64,000 bases of DNA from Hwangdonia seohaensis (GTDB lineage Bacteria; Bacteroidota; Bacteroidia; Flavobacteriales; Flavobacteriaceae), in NCBI RefSeq assembly GCF_031932625.1, contig NZ_JAVSCK010000003.1:770701-834700 (forward strand), written 5' to 3'. The translations under genes and the position numbers were made by a program. The notes under the pieces are model-generated. The model was not told where the DNA came from. It made no database searches and was given only the letters and a program-made list of their open reading frames with translations. Shown here piece by piece: positions 45,601 through 53,404 of the stretch. Position 1 is the stretch's first letter. The number at the start of each line of letters is the position of its first letter.

Positions 45601-47142
45601 ATGAAACAACCTAACCAAATCCAAGGATATAAAGTAGATAAAAGCACTATCATTAGTCTTGAAAAAGGAAAGATTCCACCACAAGCTATTGATTTAGAGG
45701 AAGTTGTGTTGGGTGCGATGATGATTGATAAAAAGGGGGTTGACGAGGTTATCGATATTTTAAGTCCAGAAGCATTTTACAAAGAAGCGCATCAGCATAT
45801 TTTTGAAGCTATTTTTCATTTGTTCGAAAACAGCGAACCTGTAGACTTATTAACCGTTTCTACGCAGTTAAAGAAGAATTCTAAGCTGGAATTGTCGGGT
45901 GGCGATTTTTATTTGATTTCGCTTACACAAAAAGTGTCATCTTCGGCGCATATCGAGTTTCATGCACGTATCATATTACAGAAATTCATCCAACGCAGTT
46001 TAATAAAAATTTCAAGTGAGATCATTGAAGATTCTTATGATGAAACCAAAGACGTTTTCGATTTATTGGATAAAGCCGAGGCTAAACTTTACGAAGTTAC
46101 CCAAGGAAACATAAAAAAATCGAGTGAAACCGCACAGGATTTAGTTATTCAAGCCAAAAAGAAAATTGAGGAAATTTCAAATAAAGAAGGCTTAAGTGGT
46201 ATTCCAACAGGATTTAACAAACTCGATAAATTAACATCGGGTTGGCAGCCATCCGATTTAATTATTGTGGCGGCACGTCCGGGTATGGGTAAAACGGCCT
46301 TAACCTTGTCTATGGCTCGAAATATTGCCGTTGATCAAAATATACCCGTTGCTTTCTTTTCTTTGGAAATGGCATCGGTACAATTGATTACCCGTTTAAT
46401 TTCTAGTGAAACGGGATTGTCGTCCGAAAAATTACGAACCGGAAAACTGGAAAAACACGAGTGGGAACAGCTTAACGTAAAAGTAAAAGGCTTGGAAAAA
46501 GCACCGCTATTTATTGATGATACACCGTCACTTTCCATTTTCGATTTACGTGCCAAAGCACGCCGATTATCATCACAACACGGTATAAAATTGATTATGA
46601 TTGATTACTTGCAATTAATGACCGGTGGCAGTAGCCATGGCGGAAATCGTGAGCAAGAAATCTCGATGATTTCAAGAAACCTGAAAGCTTTGGCAAAAGA
46701 GTTGAACGTGCCTGTAATAGCCTTATCGCAGTTATCGCGAGCTGTGGAAACCCGTGGTGGCAGCAAGCGTCCCTTATTATCGGATTTACGTGAATCGGGT
46801 GCGATTGAGCAAGATGCCGATATTGTATCGTTTATTTACAGACCCGAATATTATAAAATTGACGAATGGGACGATGATGAGCGTTCGCCAACCGAAGGTC
46901 AAGCAGAATTTATCGTGGCAAAACACCGTAATGGTGGTTTGGAAAACATACGTTTAAAGTTTATCGGGCATTTAGGTAAGTTTGATAATTTAGATGATTT
47001 TGATTCGCCTTTCGAGTTTCATTCTAAAATGAATGCCGCCGCCAATGATGACACGTTTAAAACGGATAATTTTAAAGCAAGTCCGGACCAAGCCTTTGGT
47101 AGCTCGTTTAATGAGGATGATGAAAGTGATGTACCGTTTTAA
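45601..47142 (+). CDS. dnaB: Replicative DNA helicase DnaB
   Basis: A 513-residue hexameric helicase. N-terminal helical domain ('PPQAIDLEEVVLGAMMIDKKG'), linker, and RecA-type core with Walker A 'AARPGMGKTAL', Walker B 'LIMIDYLQLMTGG' and 'DLRESGAIEQDADIV'. The C-terminal tail is acidic ('FNEDDESDVPF'). No intein or insertion. Monocistronic; a dispersed palindrome follows the stop. Confidence 0.96.
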   Translation: MKQPNQIQGYKVDKSTIISLEKGKIPPQAIDLEEVVLGAMMIDKKGVDEVIDILSPEAFYKEAHQHIFEAIFHLFENSEPVDLLTVSTQLKKNSKLELSGGDFYLISLTQKVSSSAHIEFHARIILQKFIQRSLIKISSEIIEDSYDETKDVFDLLDKAEAKLYEVTQGNIKKSSETAQDLVIQAKKKIEEISNKEGLSGIPTGFNKLDKLTSGWQPSDLIIVAARPGMGKTALTLSMARNIAVDQNIPVAFFSLEMASVQLITRLISSETGLSSEKLRTGKLEKHEWEQLNVKVKGLEKAPLFIDDTPSLSIFDLRAKARRLSSQHGIKLIMIDYLQLMTGGSSHGGNREQEISMISRNLKALAKELNVPVIALSQLSRAVETRGGSKRPLLSDLRESGAIEQDADIVSFIYRPEYYKIDEWDDDERSPTEGQAEFIVAKHRNGGLENIRLKFIGHLGKFDNLDDFDSPFEFHSKMNAAANDDTFKTDNFKASPDQAFGSSFNEDDESDVPF

Positions 47143-47152
47143 AGCTACTTTG

Positions 47153-47180
47153 TCATTCCTGCGGAGGCAGGAATCCACTT
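47153..47180. repeat. Dispersed palindromic element (TCATTCCTGC type)
   Basis: ATTCCTGC and GCAGGAAT pair around GGAG, followed by CCACTT, 10 bases after the dnaB stop. The best preserved copy of this family in the window, and perhaps the functional terminator of dnaB. Confidence 0.75.
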
Positions 47181-47300
47181 TTATTTAAGCTTTTAAAAAC
47201 AAAATGCAATTAACTTTTAGTTTCTAATGTTATTAGAACAAAACGTTAAATCATTTTTAAAGGCATATTTTTTAAGTATCTTTCGGTATAAATAATTAAT

Positions 47301-47327
47301 TGTCATTTCGAGCGCAGCGAGAAATCC
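47301..47327. repeat. Dispersed palindromic element (GTCATTTCGAGCG type)
   Basis: ATTTCGAGCGCAGCGAGAAAT forms an imperfect palindrome just upstream of the next gene. A different family from the TCATTCCTGC copies, but shares the GTCATT lead. Confidence 0.55.
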
Positions 47328-47348
47328 TATTAAAGTTATTTCCCAATT

Positions 47349-48608
47349 TTGAAAAAGATATTTTTCACATTATTATTGATTGTTATAGGGTTTAAATCCT
47401 ATGCGTCCTACATCCTCATTCCTATGGATGCAGAGAGTCAAAAAAATCATTTGAAGGCTTACGGTATAACCTATTGGACGCTAAATAAGCAGCTAAAAAT
47501 AAAATGGCTGCTCAATTATCGTGGCGGTTCGTTTTTATTGCCCGATACCGAAGAAATTCAACGCGAATGCCAAATACGGGGAGTTTCGTTTGAAGTGATT
47601 TCCAATTCAAAAGCAGAAACTATTTTAGAAGATATTAGCAGTCCGAGTAAAAACATGGAAGCCGTAGTTTTAGAAAAAGCACCTAAAATTGCCGTTTACA
47701 CGCCTTATGGCAAACAACCTTGGGACGATGCCGTAACCATGGTGTTGCAGTATGCTGAAATTCCTTATGAAACCGTTTACGACGAAGAGGTTTTAAACGA
47801 CGGTTTGTTGCTGTTCGATTGGCTGCATTTACACCACGAAGATTTTACGGGACAGTTTGGTAAATTTTACGGAGCTTACAGGTCTGCAAATTGGTATATT
47901 CAAGAAAAAAAGGATGCCGAAGCATTGGCTGCAAAATTGGGTTACAGTAAGGTTTCTGATGCGAAACTTGATGTGGCCTTAAAAATCAGGGACTATGTTA
48001 TTGGTGGTGGTTTTATGTTTGCCATGTGTAGCGCGACCGATAGTTTTGATATCGCATTATCGGCCGAAGGCATCGATATTTGCGAACCCATGTTTGATGG
48101 CGATGGCAGCACTCCCGGATATCAAAATAAAATAGATTACAACAAAACCTTTGCTTTTACAGATTTTACTTTAGAAACAAATCCTAGTATTTATGAGTTT
48201 TCGTCAATAGATATGACCAGAAAGCGCATGATTCGTAAAACGGTGGACTATTTTTCCTTAATGGAATTTTCGGCTAAATGGGATCCCATTCCAACCATGC
48301 TATGCCAAAACCACACCGCTTTGGTAAAAGGATTTATGGGACAAACCACGGCCTTTACGAGAGATGAAATAAAATCGAATGTATTGGTAATGGGCGAAAA
48401 CAAATCTAATGGAGAAGCCAAATATATTCATGGCATAAAAGGAAAAGGGTTTTTTACGTTTTATGGCGGGCACGACCCCGAAGATTATCAGCATAGGGTA
48501 GGCGATGCCAAAACCGAATTGGATTTACACCCAACCTCTCCAGGGTATCGATTGATTTTGAATAATGTGCTGTTTCCGGCGGCAAGAAAGAAAAAGCAGA
48601 AAACTTAA
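47349..48608 (+). CDS. Conserved exported protein (often labelled asparagine synthetase B)
   Basis: A 419-residue protein with an N-terminal signal sequence (MKKIFFTLLLIVIGFKSYA). The start is TTG at 47349; no ATG is near. It contains 'YGITYWTLNKQLKIKWLLNYRGGSF', 'GKQPWDDAVTMVLQYAEIPYETVYDEEV', 'WLHLHHEDFTGQFGKFYGAY' and 'GFFTFYGGHDPEDYQHRVGD'. Close homologues carry the name asparagine synthetase B in databases (recollection), but neither a glutamine amidotransferase Cys nor the ATP-pyrophosphatase SGGxDS loop is present, so that name is doubtful. The true function is unknown. Confidence 0.75.
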   Translation: MKKIFFTLLLIVIGFKSYASYILIPMDAESQKNHLKAYGITYWTLNKQLKIKWLLNYRGGSFLLPDTEEIQRECQIRGVSFEVISNSKAETILEDISSPSKNMEAVVLEKAPKIAVYTPYGKQPWDDAVTMVLQYAEIPYETVYDEEVLNDGLLLFDWLHLHHEDFTGQFGKFYGAYRSANWYIQEKKDAEALAAKLGYSKVSDAKLDVALKIRDYVIGGGFMFAMCSATDSFDIALSAEGIDICEPMFDGDGSTPGYQNKIDYNKTFAFTDFTLETNPSIYEFSSIDMTRKRMIRKTVDYFSLMEFSAKWDPIPTMLCQNHTALVKGFMGQTTAFTRDEIKSNVLVMGENKSNGEAKYIHGIKGKGFFTFYGGHDPEDYQHRVGDAKTELDLHPTSPGYRLILNNVLFPAARKKKQKT

Positions 48609-48691
48609 TTTAATCTTGCCCCGATTTTATTACTGTTAAAGCATTATTAGTAATAACCCTTTGTGCATTTTGAATGAAAATAATTTCAATA

Positions 48692-48812
48692 TGTCAGTTC
48701 GAGTGATTTTGAGGAACGAAAAATTGTATCGAGAACCCATTCATGGTTCAAAAATTCTTATTCTCGATACAAATTTTACTCATTTCAATCGTAAAATTCA
48801 CTCGAATTGACA
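48692..48812. repeat. Long imperfect inverted repeat
   Basis: The arms begin TGTCAGTTCGAGTGA and end TCACTCGAATTGACA, and the inner parts ATTGTATCGAGAA / TTCTCGATACAAAT pair again; the whole is 121 bases with bulges. It separates the exported-protein gene from the accessory locus at 48838-55728. No gene is visible in the 229-base gap. Confidence 0.75.
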
Positions 48813-48837
48813 GAATTTTGCCAAAATGCACCAAGGC

Positions 48838-49542
48838 TTAGTAATACCTTATTTTCACCCAAACCTCGGCATCATTTTTTTTGACTTCGGAAACAAATGC
48901 CTTTGAACTTGGTCGCCAACCTTCTTTGTTTTTTGTGGAATTGAAATTAGCCCTTCTGTACGTAATTCTGTTAGTAGACTTTACCATCTTAATAATATCG
49001 TTTTCTTTTGGTTTTGAATCCTCTATTGATGCTATTTGACCTACCTTTTCCAATCCGCGTCTCCAAATAATTTTCGCTATTTGACCTTTGGTTGGTTGTA
49101 CATAAGGCCCATTTTCGGTTTCGTTGCCAACATACAACCATCCTGTTTCACCAATAGAACCGGACTTTTTAATATTTGATATGGCAGAATTCATATCAAG
49201 CGAATCACGTTTGATTCCCCAAATATTTGTCAGGTATTCTATATAGTCTTCAACGGAATTTGCCTTTTCAATATGATTCCAATATTGTTCTGGTTGTAAA
49301 CTGTTTTTTAAATCATCATAAAGCTTCTTATTTATTGAGTCTGATTTTTTAAGGTCTTTATAAGTTTCAGTCGCTTTTATTGTTAAAACATCAATTTGAT
49401 CTGCTTGTAAATCCATTTGCTTTCTGGTAGTGCTAACATAATACAAAAACCCTACGAGCATGGCAACTATAATATAATAAGCCCATTGATAGCGCTTGTC
49501 CTTTTTTTCAATTTCCTTAATTTTATCATCGATACGTTTCAT
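48838..49542 (-). CDS. Membrane-anchored protein of unknown function in the TIR-caspase locus
   Basis: A 234-residue protein: basic N-terminus, one transmembrane helix (about 21-38, 'AYYIIVAMLVGFLYYV'), a coiled-coil stretch to about 80, and a C-terminal domain with 'GETGWLYVGNETENGPYV', which might be SH3-like, plus many basic residues near the end. It is the last gene of the leftward locus and starts 11 bases after the TIR gene. I do not recognise the family. Membrane attachment suggests action at the envelope with the TIR protein. Confidence 0.6.
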   Translation of the reverse strand: MKRIDDKIKEIEKKDKRYQWAYYIIVAMLVGFLYYVSTTRKQMDLQADQIDVLTIKATETYKDLKKSDSINKKLYDDLKNSLQPEQYWNHIEKANSVEDYIEYLTNIWGIKRDSLDMNSAISNIKKSGSIGETGWLYVGNETENGPYVQPTKGQIAKIIWRRGLEKVGQIASIEDSKPKENDIIKMVKSTNRITYRRANFNSTKNKEGWRPSSKAFVSEVKKNDAEVWVKIRYY

Positions 49543-49553
49543 TCTTTTCTAAT

Positions 49554-50417
49554 TTAAATTTTTATATAATTATAAAACTCGGTGTTAAATTTTTCAATTT
49601 CAGTATCCGATAATTTATTCATAACACGTGTTAAACGCTCACGTTTTAGTTTTAATAGCTCCATTAAATCTATATTTCGTTCTCGTTTTTTAATAGCTCC
49701 AAAGGGATTAATGGATAATAAATTCAAAGCCAAACTTCCTGTTGCGGCAATCCAAAAAGGTACTGTAATAAAATTTGTAAAGCCTAAAAAAGCAAATGTA
49801 ATAAGGCTTAAAACGCCAACAATAACAATCATCTTCCAGCTTTTTTTAATGCCTTTTTCGTGCATTTTAGAGGCCCGATTTATTTCATCTTCTGAAACTA
49901 ATAAATCTTCAAGATCAACCTCCGTTTGAATGGCTTTTCCTGTAGATTCCTCAGTTGTATTTGCAATAACCTTTTTTGGCGCTTCAGACACACCAATAAG
50001 TTTGAGTACTTTTTTTAGGTTGGCCGAGGCTTTTTCTTTTAACCCGAGAAAAGACAAAATATCATGTATCGCTTTATCCGGGTTGTTGGTTAAATCTGCA
50101 TATTGCCTACGTTGCCAACGCATAGGTAATTTACATTCTTCAATAAGGATAGGGACCATTTTCTTTTTGGTGTTAATGGCAATGGAAACCTCGTCCTGAA
50201 CATTGGGCGACTCGACGGAAGTTGGTGATAAAATAAGCATTAAAGTTCCTGATTTTTCCAAGGCTTCCTCGATGGCATCGTCCCAGTTTTCACCGAGACC
50301 AATACCTAGTTGGTCTATCCAAACGTTTACGCCCAAGCTTTGCAATTCTTTAACAAGTCCGATAGCGAAGGGTCTATCTTTACTTGAGTAGCTTACAAAA
50401 ATAGTTTCTGCACTCAT
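49554..50417 (-). CDS. TIR-domain protein with C-terminal membrane segments
   Basis: A 287-residue protein. Residues 1-130 are a TIR domain: 'FVSYSSKDRPFAIGLVKELQ', 'VNVWIDQLGIGLGENWDDAI' and 'LILSPTSVESPNVQDEVSIA'. Glu76 lies where NAD-cleaving TIR enzymes keep their catalytic Glu, so enzymatic activity is plausible. Two hydrophobic helices follow at about 196-212 and 217-234, then a basic helical tail. TIR proteins degrade NAD or make cyclic ADP-ribose signals in bacterial immunity. Its neighbours are a caspase-like gene (164 bases upstream) and a membrane protein 11 bases downstream. Confidence 0.87.
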   Translation of the reverse strand: MSAETIFVSYSSKDRPFAIGLVKELQSLGVNVWIDQLGIGLGENWDDAIEEALEKSGTLMLILSPTSVESPNVQDEVSIAINTKKKMVPILIEECKLPMRWQRRQYADLTNNPDKAIHDILSFLGLKEKASANLKKVLKLIGVSEAPKKVIANTTEESTGKAIQTEVDLEDLLVSEDEINRASKMHEKGIKKSWKMIVIVGVLSLITFAFLGFTNFITVPFWIAATGSLALNLLSINPFGAIKKRERNIDLMELLKLKRERLTRVMNKLSDTEIEKFNTEFYNYIKI

Positions 50418-50581
50418 GTTATTCGTTTTTAGTTGGTTAGGATTAATTAAGGAGATGTCAATATAGTCATTTTTTGATTAGATTATTAATTTTTTTTTAA
50501 TAAAGATTCATTTTATTACAATGGTAACCAGTTGTTTATACTGCTAATTGATTCTGAAAGTTATCTTGTAAAAAGTTGAGA

Positions 50582-52816
50582 TTAACTTAATAATTGCGCT
50601 TTTAAAAACTGTGTAAATTCATCATCATCTATATTTGTTAAGGCAACATATCCAGCGTACGCATTGGTATGCATAGACACTTTTTCCCTAATGGGTATAT
50701 TTGTTGAAGCTTTGATGTAAAACTCTTTGGCGCGCTCTAAATTTCCTAAATACATGTTTGCTTCGGCAACGGTGGCATATTTCCAAAGATTATCATCGCA
50801 ATGCTCCGTGGCTTTCAATGCTTGATTTGCGTATTTTTTCATTTCCGATTTTCCGGTTTCAGGGTCGGTTACAATACTTAAAAAAGCCAAATTGATGGCA
50901 TGATAATAAATTTGGGAATAAGCTTCATTTTCAACCGAAATTTCCAAGGCTTTACTATAATAATCACGGGATAACTGGCTGGATTTATACGAATAGGTTT
51001 TTAAATAATCGCGTTTATGCCTTCCGGCGATTATTCCCATTAAATCCGTATTGTTTTTTGCCATGGGGTGATGGTTTAGTATCTCATAAACTTCGTCTTT
51101 ACGTTCAAGCCCTTCCAATGCAAAAATGAGTTGGGTTAAGCCTCTTTTGTCGAGATCGTCTTTTATGGGAAGCAGCTTTTTAACTACGGCATCATACTTG
51201 CCCAAGGTTAAATTTATTTCTTCTTTATTGGTATATTGATTAAAGAATTTACTTCCTGTTAAGCTGTTTAAAATTAAAGCGTAGGCATCGTCTTTTTCGC
51301 TGTCCGGTTTTACTATTTGTAAATGTTTGCCATCCACAATTTCGCAATATTCTTGACCAAAGGGTTTGTGGCAAGAATCGATTGAAACATATTCATCTTC
51401 TGATGAAGCCGCTACCTTTAGTTTAAAAGGATACGCATTGTTGAAGGTGTCTTTCCATTGGTTGCGAAGCGATGTTATGTAATCACCTTCACTACTCAGT
51501 TCGCTATATTTTTTGTTCCATTGTTTGGCAAGCACTTCTGGAGCAATGCCGTTACTGGGCGTGCCGAACATAATGAGATGCGAAATTCTATTTCTATGGT
51601 CTTCGTCCAGTCCTAAAATGGCTTTTTGCGCAACTAATCCGCCCAAACTGTGCGCAACGATTGCTATGCGATTGTAATCTTTGAATTTATATTTTATGGA
51701 TGTTTTTAAGAAACCGGCAATTTTATCTACGTCAAGAATAGCACCCCAAATATCTTTTCCCAATTTTGGCTGTACAACAGGCGAATACCCCAGGGGTTTC
51801 ATGGCCCAACCATCAAAATTGGAATCGGCCTGCAACATTTTCGGGATATTGCCAAAGGTATCTTTTGATTCTCCGGAGAAACCATGAACAAAAAGCAATA
51901 GGTTGTTTCCTTCCCCTCGTTCCCAAGATTCCAAATCACTACTTTTTGAAGCTACGGATTCAACCTGTTGCGCTTGAACCTTAAATTTATTGGTAACGAT
52001 TTTCTCTTTAAAACTTTTGGGAATATAACTAATAACAAAGTCGCTATTCATTTGAAGGTTTGCGTAAGGCGTTTGGTCCTTAACAATGTCGCTGCGTTCC
52101 TTAAGTGTTTTAATCAACTCAGGAATTCGGGTGAATACATAATTAACGGTTTCCACCATTCTAATGTATTCATCGGCAAAAAAGTGTTTATGCTTAGCGT
52201 TTAGTGCCTCAATAAAGGACGTTGTAAGCACGCTGTAATCATCGTTATTATCGCCCCACGATAACTCTTCGGCTTGAGACGAGGCTATAATTACCATGCC
52301 TTGTTCGTCATCGATTTCCTGGGCGATGCCTTCTAAGTCTTCAGATTTATGAAGCGTATTTTGGGCCGTGTTTTTTGAAATGGTTTGCGAAATAATATCG
52401 TCTTTTCCGTCAAAAAAACCTCCAGAATGGCAACAGTCAAACATGATAATCATTCTTTTTGATTTCATTTGACTGAGTTTCTCCCTTAATTTCTCTCCCA
52501 ATATTAAGCTTTCGCTGGTAGCTCCATAGGGCAATAAGTATGAGCGCCCTTCGTGATATCCACCATGCCCGGAATAAAATAAAAGGAAAGATGAGTTCTC
52601 ATCAATTTTGGTTATGTAATTATCAATGGCCGTATTAATGTTTTCGGTTGTGGCTTCTTTATCGAGTAGGAGCGTGATGTTCTCTTCTTTGTAGCCACAC
52701 AATTCTTGATTGGTTAACACATCAAAAATAGCTTGAGCGTCCCTAAGCACTTGGGTGGTTTTTTGTTCATTGTCCACACCAATAATCAAAGCGTATGCGT
52801 TATCTAGTTTTTTCAT
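50582..52816 (-). CDS. Caspase-like protease fused to an alpha/beta hydrolase and helical repeats
   Basis: A 744-residue three-part protein. Residues 1-235: a caspase/metacaspase (C14) domain with catalytic His84 in 'FYSGHGG' and Cys129 in 'FDCCHSGG', and a 'DYSVLTTSFIEAL' end. Residues ~300-535: an alpha/beta hydrolase with the oxyanion 'FVHGF' (309-313), nucleophile Ser390 in 'AHSLGG' and a C-terminal His in 'GKHLQIVKP'. Residues ~540-744: TPR-like helical repeats. No transmembrane helix. It starts 7 bases after the DGSSI-repeat membrane protein gene. Two hydrolytic activities on one chain suit an executioner of cell suicide; activity is not shown by sequence alone. Confidence 0.85.
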   Translation of the reverse strand: MKKLDNAYALIIGVDNEQKTTQVLRDAQAIFDVLTNQELCGYKEENITLLLDKEATTENINTAIDNYITKIDENSSFLLFYSGHGGYHEGRSYLLPYGATSESLILGEKLREKLSQMKSKRMIIMFDCCHSGGFFDGKDDIISQTISKNTAQNTLHKSEDLEGIAQEIDDEQGMVIIASSQAEELSWGDNNDDYSVLTTSFIEALNAKHKHFFADEYIRMVETVNYVFTRIPELIKTLKERSDIVKDQTPYANLQMNSDFVISYIPKSFKEKIVTNKFKVQAQQVESVASKSSDLESWERGEGNNLLLFVHGFSGESKDTFGNIPKMLQADSNFDGWAMKPLGYSPVVQPKLGKDIWGAILDVDKIAGFLKTSIKYKFKDYNRIAIVAHSLGGLVAQKAILGLDEDHRNRISHLIMFGTPSNGIAPEVLAKQWNKKYSELSSEGDYITSLRNQWKDTFNNAYPFKLKVAASSEDEYVSIDSCHKPFGQEYCEIVDGKHLQIVKPDSEKDDAYALILNSLTGSKFFNQYTNKEEINLTLGKYDAVVKKLLPIKDDLDKRGLTQLIFALEGLERKDEVYEILNHHPMAKNNTDLMGIIAGRHKRDYLKTYSYKSSQLSRDYYSKALEISVENEAYSQIYYHAINLAFLSIVTDPETGKSEMKKYANQALKATEHCDDNLWKYATVAEANMYLGNLERAKEFYIKASTNIPIREKVSMHTNAYAGYVALTNIDDDEFTQFLKAQLLS

Positions 52817-52823
52817 ATTGAAT

Positions 52824-53384
52824 TTACAATGATATTTTGTTGAATAATGTTTTCATTTGAATAACCTGATTAGAAGTAATCTTTGGAGAATTTAAGCCAA
52901 TATTGTTCAGCTCTATTAGGGTTTTTAACTGACGCGCTTTTTGATTATTGATGATGTCATGATCGGCTAAAGTGGTTGTTAATGCAAAATTCGAGGCACC
53001 ATTGGTAGCGATTCCTTTTGTAGCTGCCATGTTTTTTAGGGTTTGGTTAATAGCATCTTGTAATTCCATCAACTCCTGATATGGGGTTTCGGCATGACTC
53101 TTTTTGGGAACTATTTTTGAATCTTTGGGAATAATGCTGCTTCCATCTTTTGGGATGATGCTGGAGCCATCTTTTGCGGTTATTTCCAAAGACCCCAACC
53201 CAATTAACTTTGAGGCTTCTTGCAGTTTGTCGTCAATAAAGTTCATTTCAAAACCTTGCGCACCGGCTTTAATTGAACCTAAGCTACCAATAACTTTTCC
53301 TATGTGTTCTCTAAAAAAAAGTAATCCCGCCAATACGGTTAATGGCCAAATAATAACGTCTAGTAAATTTATTAATTCTTGCAT
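52824..53384 (-). CDS. Membrane protein carrying DGSSIIPK repeats
   Basis: The 186-residue protein starting at ATG 53384; an ATG at 53426 would add 14 residues and overlap the previous gene by 22 bases. It has a transmembrane helix at about 8-26 ('LDVIIWPLTVLAGLLFF'), an amphipathic stretch, then two exact DGSSIIPK units followed by the degenerate DSKIVPKK (about residues 72-95), and a C-terminal helical region with 'QELMELQDAINQTLKNMAA'. The octapeptide is the building block of the separate small protein at 55531. Seven bases separate it from the caspase gene. I do not know the family. Confidence 0.7.
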   Translation of the reverse strand: MQELINLLDVIIWPLTVLAGLLFFREHIGKVIGSLGSIKAGAQGFEMNFIDDKLQEASKLIGLGSLEITAKDGSSIIPKDGSSIIPKDSKIVPKKSHAETPYQELMELQDAINQTLKNMAATKGIATNGASNFALTTTLADHDIINNQKARQLKTLIELNNIGLNSPKITSNQVIQMKTLFNKISL

Positions 53385-53404
53385 GGCTTTTTTTTTGGTT
53401 AGTA

